A stretch of DNA of 64,000 nt from Pyrrhosoma nymphula (GCA_963573305.1 OY754329.1:67639084-67703083); one strand, 5' to 3'; counted from the stretch's first letter, positions 24,236 to 35,350 are shown. Notes: generated by a model from the sequence alone, not told the origin. Numbers and translations are program-made.

Positions 24236-25506
24236 ATCATTGCTTGATCAAGCTTTCAATAAATATTTTCTATTCAAGCCAGGGCCATGTGTGGCGCGTG
24301 TGGAAGTAACTTCTCTGCCACTGAGGAAGCCGTATAAAACTTCTGTATTTACTTCCGCTCTTTATTGGTATGTTTTGGATTTACGGAATGTTTTTACACT
24401 AAGATGTTAGCAAAACTACACACTTTTTTTACACTAAAATTTAGAGCGTCATGCTGATTGACCATACTATGTACAATAAAAATGAGCTTAAATCTGATTA
24501 CCGAAACAGAGAGAGGAACAAATTGTCACAATGTATTCAAAACCAAGGCATCGTAATTATTGGTTTAAAATATTGAAATAAATTAGAAACCAATCAATCT
24601 CCATTTCTTTTGAATTAAATGTGTTGAATATAATACGACAACGATTATGATAAATTTGTAGGGTGGCGACTATTGGTGGGTTATCCAGATTAATGAAAAT
24701 GATCGGTGATTGGAGAAGAAAGTATGAAAATGACCTTTAATCTCGTCTGCAAAAATTACTAAAAAGCTAAAAACTAATTACACCTAATGATATTTTAGGC
24801 CGAGGTAAATATCCCATCCTGGTTATGCCAGTAAGAAAATAATTGCCACATATTTTTTTCACGCCATGAAAAACTTATCGGTTTTAACGATAGGAAAACA
24901 ATCTAACTTCAAACTAAATGAGCAAATCTATTTGTCCACAAAAGCAAAATAAAAAGGAACCCAATTATTTGAAGAAATTGGTTCTCACCGAACTAAATAC
25001 AAGAGAAAGAGGAAGAAAGGGTGCTTATGGAATATATAACCCAATGAAATAAAGATGCGGGAATTAATTCTGGACAGTTTTTCTCGTCTCTTCTTCCACA
25101 CCCCTTGAGGTTTCCAGTCCCAATATCTCATTCCGAGGTACCATCCATTGGGCTGGGGGTGAGGAAGAACGAACAACTTTCATCTTCGAAGACGCTCACT
25201 CCCCTCCGAATAGATTCCCTAGGGAATGTCCTCTTATATTCCCGCAAACTTTCTCCTTCAGTTCTTATTTTTTTTCTTCATATTATTCCTCTCGGTTCTT
25301 TCTCCATCCCCTTCTTGATTCTCCTCCTACACATAACCTTTCTCTTCCTTCTTTTTTAAGCTCGAAGATCCTCTTCCCATTTTTTTTTTACCCCTTGGGA
25401 CTTTCCCGCGTAAACAAAGATATCTTTCGGAAAAAAGTCGCAGAATTTTCCTACTCATACCCTCTCAACGCTCTTGTGTCCTTTCTGTACACGACCGCGG
25501 GCGATC
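24236..25506. other. No gene recognised
   Basis: AT-rich until about 25080, then pyrimidine-rich. Frames at 24985-25359 are composition effects. Confidence 0.45.
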
Positions 25507-25812
25507 TCAACTCGAACAATTTTCGAAGAAATTTTGGAGCCCACGATTAGATTTTTGTCGGTCGGTTCCTACCCTCCGCATCACTGGCCAGCTCGCCAAC
25601 TTCGGCTGCTTTTCCACCTTTTCTGATGTTATTCGTTCCCATCTCTGCTTTGCCTCTGTCTCCTCCGGCGATGGTCTCTTCGCTAGCGACACTTGTGTTG
25701 GCTTGGACTGACACAAATGTCGATTCATCGACTGCGATACTCGATAAATCGTTGATATCGCATTGCGACATTGATCGTCCGCATCAACTGGGATGATAGA
25801 AGAACTTATCAC
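25507..25812 (-). other. GC-rich patch open in two minus-strand frames
   Basis: Two overlapping frames run leftwards. One (25547-25771) starts MSQCDINDLSSIAVDESTFV and is acidic and serine-rich. The other (25507-25812) contains SLAKRPSPEETEAKQRWERI and is basic and charged. Both look more protein-like than most frames here, but they cannot both be coding under ordinary constraints. A GGAGGGTAGGAACC word near 25575 could be a splice donor on this strand. It may be a first exon with its promoter, or an old ORF1-like repeat. Confidence 0.25.
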
Positions 25813-25831
25813 ATCATCATAGTCCGTGTTA

Positions 25832-25926
25832 AGGCAGTTTTACACATGGAAGTTGGCTCCTATATAAGTGGTCTGTGTAACGATGCCTCCACGTGTGTTA
25901 GTGCTACTTGCAGGGCATCGTTCTGC
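25832..25926. mobile_element. Harbinger-like left-end fragment
   Basis: It follows TTA (25829-25831) and begins AGGCAGTTTTACACATGG, very like the AGGCCGTTTTACACG end at 49639. No matching right end is seen. An internal inverted pair, AACGATGCC and GGCATCGTT, lies at about 25878-25922. It directly abuts the next MITE. Confidence 0.4.
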
Positions 25927-25929
25927 TTA

Positions 25930-26200
25930 GGGTGGGTTTACACTGGCAAGTTACTGCCGCAAGTTTTTATTCTGAAAGAGCTTGCGAAGGATTTCTCTCT
26001 GACAAAAAGGCTTTCACAAGTTAGCGCAAATCCAGATTGGTTGCTTTTTATACTGGCAACAGTACGCTTCTGGAAGCGAATTTCCGAAAGTTTTAAAAGT
26101 TCTGCAAGTGGACTTATAGAGCCCTTAAAACCTGCAATTTACATCTAAAATAGCTTGCCGCAAGTAACTTGTGCAAAAACTTGCTGGTGTAAACCCTCCT
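25930..26200. mobile_element. TTA-flanked MITE, copy 2 (PIF/Harbinger-like)
   Basis: This 271 bp element lies between TTA at 25927-25929 and TTA at 26201-26203. It begins GGGTGGGTTTACACTGGCAA and ends GCTGGTGTAAACCCTCCT. It is inverted relative to copies 1 and 3: the word GTTGCCA..TAAA..GCAACC of copy 1 appears here reverse-complemented. There is no transposase; the 125-codon frame crossing it is incidental. Confidence 0.7.
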
Positions 26201-26659
26201 TTATACATTCCTTTCATTAAAAAATGACGGAAGTGAGCCATGAGAAAGGTAATGTCGAAAATTACCTAATTTTAGCAATAAATGCGTTTGAACATCGCAC
26301 ACTTCGAGTAAAAAAGGCATTTGTTGACTATACTTGTGTTGAAGTTACATTTAATATATATGTGTATGTGTGTCTATATAGTGTATTTGGAGTGAAAATT
26401 AATTTATTTTGAATTGATCAATACAGAAGAAGCCACTAGGTTTACATTTAAGTGACCTCTAGCCTCAGAAAAAATTTCATATAAAATAAATATTTTTAGT
26501 ATTTGTAACAAAAAGTACTCCTCCTGCAACTTGACCTGTAGTTTAAATTTGTAATTCCTGTGATCATGATTTCGTCAGATGCTACGCGATTGTATCGCAG
26601 AATCTAAATGCTACTTTCAGGCCAGCCAGTCCAAAATTCCACATACGAAAAATCATTCG
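26201..26659. other. No gene recognised
   Basis: AT-rich with a TATATGTGTATGTGTG stretch near 26357. Confidence 0.45.
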
Positions 26660-26726
26660 CCTTGACCAAGACTCGAACCTGGATCCATCGATATTGCGCT
26701 TTAACCAGACTACGCTGCTGGCCGTC
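26660..26726 (-). repeat. tRNA-derived SINE head
   Basis: On the minus strand AGCGTAGTCTGGTTAAAGC is a good A box and GGTTCGAGTC a good B box, with tRNA-like spacing. The remainder does not complete a tRNA cloverleaf. A SINE head is the best reading; a degraded tRNA gene is the alternative. Confidence 0.55.
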
Positions 26727-26847
26727 GTCGTGTGTCGTTGCTTTTCAGCTCTATTTCAGGGACTGCTGTTTCATGCACTAGCTCTTTCCCTATGCCATTA
26801 CAAAGCCCCTGCGTTTAATTTATTACTATGATATTATTTTAGTAATG

Positions 26848-27643
26848 TCAAATTATTTTGTCTGTCGGTCGTTTATATTTATTACAGAATTTTTCGTTCT
26901 GGTCTGCAAGCTCTTTGATAATTTTAATTTTACCTGCCACTGCCTTTGCTAGGTAGTCTTGTTGTAGTTTTCTAAGCATCTCTTTCATCGGAATAATTCC
27001 CGAGATGATGTATAGATCTTCATTTTTTGCGTAATTATTCAATTTAAGAATTGATCTTAAGCATGTTCTCTCGGCAATCTCCAGACTTTCAATACCCAAT
27101 TTATTCATTATGCCACACCATGCTGGCGCTGCGTACAGCATTTTCGACCTAATGAATATTTCGTAAATTTTTGTTTTGATCTCTCTAGGGGTGGTGTTGT
27201 CGTGAATTATCGCAGAGAGCCGTGCTCTCTTGGCGAATCCTTTCTTTTTCACATGTTTAATGTGCTCTTCCATACTAAGATTGCTATTCATTATCACTCC
27301 CAAATATTTAGCACTACTTTGCCATTCTATGGGTTGCTGTCCGATTCTAAGGCATCCGCCTGTCGTCAAGCTAGTTCCTGGGCGATGAAATCCTACCACC
27401 TGAGTCTTACTGGTGTTTAAGTTTAATCGCCATTTCCTGTACCATTTAGTGACTTTGTCTAAAGAGTCTTGGGCAATTGATTTTGCCGTTTTCCAGTCTC
27501 GACTCTTGGCAAGTAATGCCACATCGTCTGCATACAGCGCTCTTTCAGTTCTCCAGCTGTCGTCAATTGGAAAATCTATCATGTAAAGGTTAAATAGAGT
27601 TGGCCCCAGGATTTCTGGCCAACTGGATTTTTGAGAGTTTTAA
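26848..27643 (-). pseudogene. Jockey/CR1-type reverse transcriptase, C-terminal part with YADD
   Basis: This is the best-kept protein remnant in the window: 244 codons open from 27582 to 26848. Upstream of its ATG the frame continues as SWPEILGPTLFNLYM, equivalent to the GVPQGS.LGP.LFN.Y motif. Then follow ALYADDVALLAKS with the catalytic YADD, LNTSKTQVVGF, SAKYLGVIMNSNLSMEEHI, KTKIYEIFIRSKMLYAAPAW and a long C-terminal tail. This is the order of the reverse-transcriptase palm, thumb and C-terminal region of Jockey-like non-LTR elements. The endonuclease and the N-terminal half are missing; a TTAA-flanked MITE sits exactly at the 5' limit. Whether it is still expressed cannot be told. Confidence 0.85.
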
Positions 27644-27812
27644 CCTTTTCACTGCTACTCTTCATACCAGAGAGCGCTCAGTGCTCACCGTAGCGCGCAA
27701 ACTTTCGTGTTGGTATTTAAACTCCTGCACTTTAAAACGCAAATATGCGTGCGTAGCGCTGATGGCACTGCTCTGCCCAAACGCATATATGCGTACATAG
27801 CAGTGAAAAGGT
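27644..27812. mobile_element. piggyBac-type MITE, TTAA-flanked, 169 bp
   Basis: The element starts CCTTTTCACTGCTA and ends TAGCAGTGAAAAGG, a perfect 14 bp inverted repeat. TTAA lies on each side (27640-27643 and 27813-27816). The TTAA duplication and CC..GG ends fit piggyBac-group MITEs. The interior keeps imperfect inverted words such as AACGCA..ATATGCGT on both sides. It lies about 4 kb from a piggyBac transposase relic (31519-33117), whose ends are different, so that relic is not its obvious helper. Confidence 0.75.
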
Positions 27813-27816
27813 TTAA

Positions 27817-28525
27817 GGAGCAAGTTGTATCGGACTGCCGAACTTATGACATCACGGATGCTGTACAGAGCGTGCGCTTAACGCCACCGTCCGCGAGGTT
27901 AAAACCAAACCAAAAATGGATAACAGTGAGGTGTTCGTTCTCTTGTCAAACTTTGATCATACCGATACTAGCCGTGGTATCCTCAAAATTTGGCAAAAAC
28001 CAGTCTATATAGTTTAATTGTGAGCCGTGATGGATCGTTCTACCTATTACTACCCCTATCGATCCATACTGCCATAGAAATACGTGCTTACACATCGCAG
28101 TATTACTTGTAAGCGACTCATAAGGCTATGGCTAAAGAATTGACTTTCATGTGTAAAGCTGTGTTTAATCTCTTGGTAAAGTAATGCTCCAATTCATTAT
28201 GCGATGCAAACCAACATCAAAATATATTAGATGCAGTGCGATATCATGGTATGCCATAAAAAAACGTGACAAGAAAAAGAAAATCTATTACGGTATTAAG
28301 GAACTAGCTGTTGAGTTGGGGACAGTCCTCCTTATGGCTTATGGCTACAACACGCAATATTCGATTCAATGCGATATAATTCAATATAATGCCATGCGAT
28401 TTTACCTATTATGGTACTAGATACAACACATTTTTGCGATTCATAAAAACACAACAATGCGACAGCCCTCCTTACGAATTATGATGATTCGATAACACGT
28501 AATATTCGAGCCTTAGAAAAGGGGA
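27817..28525. other. No gene recognised
   Basis: Two loosely similar segments, each containing CCTCCTTA and (C/G)(C/T)AATATTCG, occur at about 28328 and 28468. The 33-codon frame at 27916-28017 (MDNSEVFVLLSNFDHTDTSR) has a protein-like look but no recognisable family. Confidence 0.4.
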
Positions 28526-28723
28526 ATGTCGGCGACATTTGCGACTGTCTTCGGAAGAGGCCTCAGGACAATGGCCTCAGGCGGAAGTGCTGTTCTTTCA
28601 CCCAAAGAATCCCAGATCTCTAAGAGAGACAAGAGGGGCAGAAGAAAAAGTCGGAGGCGAGAAAACCCACGGAAACGCCTGTCTTCGGAGTTAATTGTAC
28701 TAAAAGTCTGTCCATTAGTATAA
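28526..28723 (+). other. Short basic open frame, unassigned
   Basis: A 65-codon frame has a very basic central part (KRDKRGRRKSRRRENPRKRL). It sits in a small GC-rich patch. No initiation or splice context is convincing. Confidence 0.15.
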
Positions 28724-28729
28724 AACAGA

Positions 28730-30081
28730 ATTTTGGAGTAGGTGGTTGGAGCTTGGAGAAACTATCCCTCTTCCCAAGGAGAATGCAAAATCATACACTG
28801 CAGCCCGAGTTGACGACAAAGAGAGAGAGAGAAATTAAAATAACTTTACTCCTAAACTTGTACATAGGTTAATCTTGACCAGTTTAATTATAATTGAATT
28901 TTTTCTCTTTGATCTACAATATGTGGAATTTGGTATGTACTGTGTAGTTATTAATTATTTATGCATATAGAAAGCACATGTTTGACTTACATATTGAATT
29001 TTAGCCCTGATGAAGCTTAAATAAAAAAGCGAAACGTTAGTGAAGTCGTGGTTTCCATTTGAATTGTAGACCAAAGTACCAAAGAAAAAGAAATTCAATT
29101 TTACTCCTAGAGCCTTGCGATGAGCGTCAAATAGAAAAAAAACTAAAATAGCCAGAGCAGTATTCAAAAATAGACAGAAAGATTTGGTGAAAAAGAGTGA
29201 ATAATCTAAGAGAGATTAAAACACAAATGATGCGTTGTCAACCAATGATTAAACACCTAAGATATCGCAAAAAGCTCTTCCTCTAAAAATGCAATTACTG
29301 TGAGAATAGTCACAAATTTTTATAGATAATTCATACATTTTTTGAGATATAAATTGACATAAAAAATAAGTTGAGTAAAATACATGTTTAAAAATAAACA
29401 AAAATGATATGAGAGAAAGTTTATATTTTAACCAGCAGTAGAAATTAGCCGCACTTCGCTCACACCTCGCAACCCTGAGTCGAAAAAAACTTCCTTTAGG
29501 CTGATAGATGATAAAAAACTCATCTTCGCATATCTTTCCAGCAAATGTTCCATTACCTACCGAAGTAATTGCCTCAACTTTTCCTTTATCTATTGAGTTA
29601 TATTTATATTTTCATAATATCTAAAACATTTTTAACGTTGAATGTTTAAAACATCTTTACCCTGTAGTTACTCTTCTCACTGCATGTGTGGTTTCCGATA
29701 AATCTTACGAAAAACTAGCGCACACAGAAATGTATTGATTAAAAATATGCTACGAACGCTCTAACCAGGTGACGCGACGGGGCACTATATGCTCTTATAA
29801 ACTAAGCACTCTCCACATCACTTCAGAATTTATGTAAGTCCTTTCTCAGTGGGAATTCCAATACTAATATGTCAACACCATGCCAACATTATGTTAAAAA
29901 GTTCAGGTCCAGATGATTATGTAGCACGTCCATTACTAACCACAACTATCTGATATTAATCATGGGGAAATATGGATCACAAATCCATAAATCTGAAAAG
30001 AATGGGAGAACCAAGGTTCGCTTTGCTGAGGGGTTCTCAACGTGAAAGACAGTAGTCTTTCCCGGTGTATGATGTGGATGA
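28730..30081. other. No gene recognised
   Basis: AT-rich. A CCTGATGAAG..GCGAAACGTTAG phrase at about 29006-29040 is a type of sequence found in dispersed animal repeats, but no ends were found. Confidence 0.45.
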
Positions 30082-30290
30082 AGTCTTCTCGGGTGGGGAA
30101 CCGGGTTAGGCTTTCTATAGCAGATGTTTCGATGAGCAACTCGATCATATTTCCCAGGGAAATATTGAGCGACTGAAATGGGCGCTTCATGGAGACAGAG
30201 ATTCAGTTTTTCCCTGAGGAAGACGGGAGAGTTGATCGTAGAGACTTCGGCTATGGAATGCCTAACCCGCTGACACACCCCAAGAAGACT
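30082..30290. mobile_element. Palindromic repeat, copy 1
   Basis: The left arm begins AGTCTTCTCGGGTGGGGAAC and runs through GGGTTAGGC. The right arm reads GCCTAACCC, then CAAGAAGACT. The family is the same as at 48088-48291 and 49971-50118, but this copy is the most diverged. The phrase ATGG(G/A)CGCTTCAT is repeated inside it and again at about 30442, beyond its end. No transposase is encoded. Confidence 0.5.
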
Positions 30291-30559
30291 TTATCCGGTT
30301 CTCAGCGTGGAAAGATTATCTTTCGAAAAACGCATAGCCCAGTCATAATAAAAAATAATGTTGACCGAAGAATGCATGATTTCAGATCAACCAAGAAGAT
30401 ATTCATGAGTCAGTTGGACGAGAATCTCTATCCGTAGCCAAAATGGACGCTTCATTGAGACTGAGCATTATTTTGCCACGCGAGGGTATCAAATGCATAT
30501 AGCCTCAGTTGGAGCACATCGCATGACACATTACCCCTAGGTTTCACTTCCTGAGATTT

Positions 30560-31340
30560 TTTGTAGGAACAGGCATTATTTTTCTGTGAATGTGAAGAAA
30601 AACAAGCCCTCCAACGAAAAACAACCCCTGCTGCTGCTTCTGGCCCATATCCCCGCAATACCTTCGCAAGAGACGGAGAACCCTTCTCCGTAGCCAATCA
30701 CCTGTGACTTCCACCCAAACCGCGGCTTCCATGAATCCGGCCAAATATTTCGGGGGCCAAACCCTTACCCACAGCGGTGGATAATGCCAGTGAATCTATC
30801 CTCGCAATCCTCAATCGTCTACCCGAGAATGAAAAAAAACTAACTGCCTGAATCGTCTTTGGCATCCTGAGACCTCGTACCTCCCTTCCTGCTCCTGTTT
30901 CTACCACTCATACTAAGCTGCCTACACCCGAAACCTCACCTGAGCCGGCCGTCCAGCCTTCTGCCGCCAACTATGGGCTCTCTACCTCTGCTAACCTGCC
31001 TTTTGCCGCCAACCTAAGGAATCTGTCCTCTCCTGTCACCATGACCCTCCTCACCGGCCCCGGTCTCGTTATCGGTGAGTGTAACCCTGCCCCATCCCGG
31101 TTCAACAGCAAGCATTACCTCTCTTACTAGCCTGATCTTTGATTCTGACTGGAAAAATAAAGATAAAAAGAGTACTCCCACTGCTATGACAAACAGGTAT
31201 TCCAGTATTTCAGAACAATCTTTCTCGAGTACCTCAGGTGCGCTTTCGCCTACAGCGTAGGTTACTCGATAGCCTTCAGCTAATCCTCCCGCGTAACCGT
31301 CAGATGTGTCCCCTATGGACACATCATCCCCGAGTCGAAG
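30560..31340 (+). pseudogene. Possible non-LTR ORF1 remnant
   Basis: Frames broken by stops read PTAVDNASESILAILNRLPE then NEKKLTA, and a proline/serine/threonine-rich stretch (TKLPTPETSPEPAVQPSAAN). Another frame from 31075 gives DSDWKNKDKKSTPTAMTNRY with SSISEQ. A charged N-terminal part followed by a P/S/T-rich linker and an xNRYxxLs phrase is reminiscent of ORF1 of Jockey/I-type elements. No zinc knuckle was found. A decayed host gene remains possible. Confidence 0.35.
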
Positions 31341-31518
31341 AAATATTCTCATGCACTATCGCTATTTTCTGTGGAAACATAGTTAGAAATAGAAACCAAA
31401 GACTAATCAGTTTCTTTTTAAAATTTAAAAAATTAAACCAAACTGAAATCCAATTTAACATGGTAGCATCACACTGACAACCATTCTTATAAACCTTTGC
31501 CAATGTTTCCTGAGTTAA

Positions 31519-33117
31519 CCCTTATATGCTCACCCGGGTACCCGGGTGCCCATCCTGTCATATTTTTGCTTTTAACTTCAGTATTAATTAAAATTTTCAT
31601 CTGAGCCTCAGGGTCCCCATTATTTAACTCATTTAAAAGAAAAATAGCCACAGACAATTAATTTTCCACTTTTTATAGGTAAACAAAATGGCGTCAAAGT
31701 ACATGTGCTCAGCGGACACACCAGGGTACCCGGGTGCCCGCTGCCTGAAAAATGAAGTTCATACCGGGAGATTAATTAATAACATCTTTAAATAAGATTT
31801 TGAGATCACAGGGCTTATTTAATAGATAATTGCAACAATTTTATGGAAAATTTGTTAGTATTTACATTTATTTAGCACAATAAATACATTTCATTGTGAA
31901 TATTTCAATGTTCCATGCAGACTGGTTGTTCGCAAACTGAACAACATTTCCACGTTTTCCTGCGTCTTTTGACTGATTTCTTGTAGCATAAATGACAAGA
32001 ACCTGTAATTTTTTTCAACCAGTACGGTCTCGAGATTTATTTTTTTCTCCGAAAACAGTAAAAGGAGCGAGCTGTACCCTGATGACACTCTCAATTGCAA
32101 TTTTCGTGGTATAATTCCGCTTTACTTGACCATTCAGAGAACGATCTTCAATCAGAGGTTTTGACAGTTCCTCACTCAGTTTACGCAAGAAAATACGTCG
32201 TGATACGTGATTAGTTTTCTTTTCCAAAATTTTGTTATTTTCATAATAAACTACATGTAAGCAAGAGCACTTACATCTAAAATGTTGAAAAACATAGCAA
32301 GTGGCCAATCTCAGTACGACTGTGTGTGGTATATCGGGTTATCATCTGATCCATTGTATCAACGACAGATATGTACTTATTATAATAAATGATTATGTGA
32401 GACTTTTTATTTTCATCGTCATTTACAGCTGTATCAGTGTGCATTGTTGATAGCAAAATTACAGCCTTGTTTTTCTTTGGCACGTATTCTTCAGTATTCT
32501 CGTGAAATCCAAAGAGAGTAGAGTACTCTTCCTTAGATATATGTGGACCTCTTTCTTTTGGAATATAAGGCTAGTTTTTCCTCAAATTACCAACCACAGT
32601 TAATTACCAATGCAATAAATGTTTTTCCAGAGGTAAAGTGGTAGAATAACTATCCATAATTATATTGTATCTGCCACTTCCTTTGAATGGTGCTGCAAGC
32701 TCTTTCACAACCCTCTCCCCTTGATTTTTTTCTCGAACACTTGCAGATTTTCTAGTGTAAAAGCTTCCATGAAGAGGATATGAGTTTTTGGCATCGCAAA
32801 CCCACCAAATTTTTAACCCGTACTTAGCTGGCTTCGACGGTATGCACTGCGTAAACTTCGTATGGCCTCGGAAAGGATAAAACTGTTCGTCGGTTGTCAA
32901 ATTTGCTGTCGGTCTGTACATTTAAGAATTCCATCGGAGAATATGCGGGGTACGAATCATTAAAACGATTTGAAAAACTGAAAAAGTTTAAGTCTCGTTG
33001 GAAAAAGGAAGAATTCCCAAAGCCATGACCATAATAAGGCACGGGAAATGAGGAAAGCAGGTTAAATATAAGATGCGAAGCTAGGAAAGGCAATTTTTTC
33101 CTAAAATGAAAATTCAA
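31519..33117 (-). mobile_element. piggyBac element, 3' part with terminus
   Basis: The element lies on the minus strand with its 3' end at 31519, directly after TTAA (31515-31518). The terminal sequence, CCCTTATATGCTCACCCGGG in plus-strand sense, starts with CCC like other piggyBac ends. A subterminal GGGTACCCGGGTGCCC word occurs twice (about 31535 and 31733). No opposite terminus was found to the right of 33117, so the 5' part is lost or too diverged. Confidence 0.7.
31905..33117 (-). pseudogene. piggyBac transposase, broken into several frames
   Basis: Blocks in family order on the minus strand are: TTDEQFYPFRGHTKF and IPSKPAKYGLKIWW (about 32800-32890), YNIIMDSYSTTLPLEKHLL (about 32610-32660), ISKEEYSTLFGFHENTEEYV and PKKNKAVILLSTMHTDT (about 32440-32540), VVDTMDQMI (about 32350), and a C-terminal region. 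The three catalytic aspartates of piggyBac transposases lie in DEQ, MDSY and VDTMDQ, and all are readable. The last 100 bases encode a C..C...C..C...H cysteine-rich finger (SCHLCYKK, then CCSVCEQPVCMEH) ending at a stop at 31905. At least four frameshifts and one stop (in the RKN*P block) break it. The N-terminal part is not recognisable. Confidence 0.85.
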
Positions 33118-33939
33118 ATAAAATCACTCAAAAAATTAACAAAAAAGAGTTGACACAGTTAAATAGACACTCACAATCATTTGGGTGTGTGGTTAAACCG
33201 TGATCCTCCTGAATATCCTTCACGCACACATTCAGGGTTTAGACGGTTTTCTCCTATACCAGTGACCCACCAATTACACAAGTTGAACATTAAACATGAT
33301 CGAAGTTTATGGTTATAAAAATTCACGAATACATCGGATCAAGTCCAGATCGAGTAAACCGAGCGCAAAAGAATTTTGCCAGGAATTTGGATCGAAATCA
33401 TTTCGCACACTGTCCTCTTTTATGTTTTTGTTAAAGAAGAAATTAGTAAATCCAAAAATATGACACTAACTTATCTAACAGCTGCCGGTATGTATATCTA
33501 ATTAATTGTGACCCCCTCTCAGGGTCAACTCACAATTGATGACCTCGATCACTTCACAATACCCCACGCAACAACATCTTGAAACCGCTGGGGAAAAGTG
33601 TAGAAATTTTGTGCCGGAGATCATATAGCGAGCCCAATACGTCTTTTTTATACCAACTGTAGGAAAACGTGAATCGATTGCAAAAAGAACGAGAGCGCTT
33701 GATATTTGATGTACTCAGGGTTTCAAAGCATGATTGAGGCTACCTTTAGCAAGAAATTATAGCCCGGAGAAGATCGAAATTAATCTCGACTGACGGATTC
33801 ACGGGTTCAGATAAAGCAAAAAGGAATTCACGAGGGAACTGAACCAGAGTTTCTGCACTCGCTGTCCTCTCCGTCACCTGAACCACACAGGACTGACCTC
33901 ACAAACGCGTTTACCCAATTTCCAAACCCCTCATTCCAA
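33118..33939. other. No gene recognised
   Basis: Moderately AT-rich. Nearby inverted words (AATTGTGACCCC..CTCAGGGTCAACTCACAATT) lie near 33505-33540. No element ends could be defined. Confidence 0.45.
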
Positions 33940-34475
33940 CCTACATCCACACACACACACAATGAGCACACCACTCCCTCTGTTCCGCTCCCATTTCCGA
34001 CCAAACGCTCCCATTCAGCTTACTCCCGACCTTCCGACGAATTTGATCCAATTAAGCCCTCTCTCTCTCTCACCCACCCCACAACGTGTGCCCGTGGAGG
34101 GAAATCACTTCGCCTCCCCCAATTTCTGTACCAACACGTTCAAAACCCACCCACCCACACAGCCCTCTCTTCCAACACGAAGGCTCCATTCAATATCCTC
34201 CTCTCCCACTTCCACAAACCCAGTCCGCAGCCCCCAAATTACAACCCCTTCCTCCTCTCTCCACCACCCAGTGATTTCTCTCCACTTCGCTCGCTCTGGT
34301 TTTGGTCCGTTACCTGACACCGGATTCCCGGATTATTTGCTCTTTTTCCCCTTTCGTCCCGGAACTAAAAACCCGACTGGAATCGTCCTCTCACGACTTC
34401 CCCGACTGGTGAAATGGCTTTTCGAACAGGCGGCGGCATATATTGAAAAGGGCCGTGACGAGAGTTTTCAGTGAG
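33940..34475 (+). other. C-rich tract with a 170-codon open frame
   Basis: A short CA microsatellite (33949-33961) runs into a C-, T- and A-rich tract. A frame opens at 33962 (MSTPLPLFRSHFRPNAPIQL) and continues to the stop at 34472. It is proline-, serine- and threonine-rich with no domain. Other frames on both strands are also open, which points to composition rather than coding. The frame ends exactly in the TCAGTGAG word of the following candidate promoter. Confidence 0.2.
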
Positions 34476-34710
34476 ACTTCCGCAGCCGGTAGGGGAATTT
34501 CACGTCCGACCTGGTCATTGGTTGGACGGTGGTCCGGCCGACGTGACCGCGGTGGTATTTCACCGACCGTCGAAACCAATTGTTGGGCGGATGCCGCGTG
34601 TAATGCATGGAAGTGTATAGCATTCGAATGTGGAGGCAGATTTTCATTTCCCAAGTGGATAAGGGTTTTTCCTTTCTTCACCTTCGTTCTCAGCGTTTCT
34701 CCACCATGGT
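34440..34710 (+). promoter_or_regulatory. CpG-rich candidate promoter
   Basis: It includes TTTTCAGTGAGACTTCC near 34466, an arthropod-type TCAGT initiator, and CCAAT-box words (CATTGGTTGG near 34514, GAAACCAATTG near 34574). CpG is much denser than in the flanks. No TATA box and no clear downstream exon are seen, so this rests on composition and short motifs only. Confidence 0.25.
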
Positions 34711-34859
34711 GACTGACAACCTTGTTTGTATCAAATGACATATTGGCCCACATGACAGGAGAGCAATATTACTAGCCTAATACTGCTGTATATTTCCATG
34801 GTTGATAGTCAAATAACGAAACAGATATGTGATATTGGAGTGAGCGGAGTCACAAAACC

Positions 34860-35350
34860 TGGGTATGAAACGATAAGTATAAGAGTAGGCTAAAAGAAGT
34901 GGAAAATGGAGTACCTGAGACGTGGTAGTAGTAAAAGTAGGTTGATTAGAGTTAGGAATGAGAGGGCTACGAAAGAATGGGTTGGATGCTCCAGTAACCG
35001 ACATATGTGAGAGGAGTGTGCTTAGTTGGTTTGGCTATATGGAGAGAATGGAATAGCAAAACAAATATATGACAGTAGAGTGTGTGGTGTGAGAAAGGAA
35101 GGTGTAGATCGAGAAGTTCTTGGATGAGTAGAAGAGACTCTTAAGACAAGAAATATTTGGAGAAATGGAGAGCATGCGTGAAGCAGGGCAAAAATGTAAC
35201 AGAAACGAAAGAGGTATGAGAGGAGAGGGCAATATACGAAGGAAAGTATTAAAAGTGAGGCCGTTACCGAAGCCTTAACAACTAAGTTTTTTTTACTTCG
35301 TCTGCCTCAAAAGGAAATGGCGTTATGGGTATGTAAGTTTTCTATTGGAT
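34860..35350 (+). pseudogene. Non-LTR retrotransposon fragment, family A
   Basis: The coding remnant reads MEYLRRGSSKSRLIRVRNER, then after frameshifts SWFGYMERME, AKQIYDSRVCGVRKEG and a basic stretch. It equals the LRRV.G.SR..R.RNE and WFGHVERM...KQIYD.RV.GVRGRG segments of family A. The 3' end near 35340 has AAAAGGAAATGGCGTTATGG, the degenerated terminal block. No catalytic domain is present. Confidence 0.65.
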
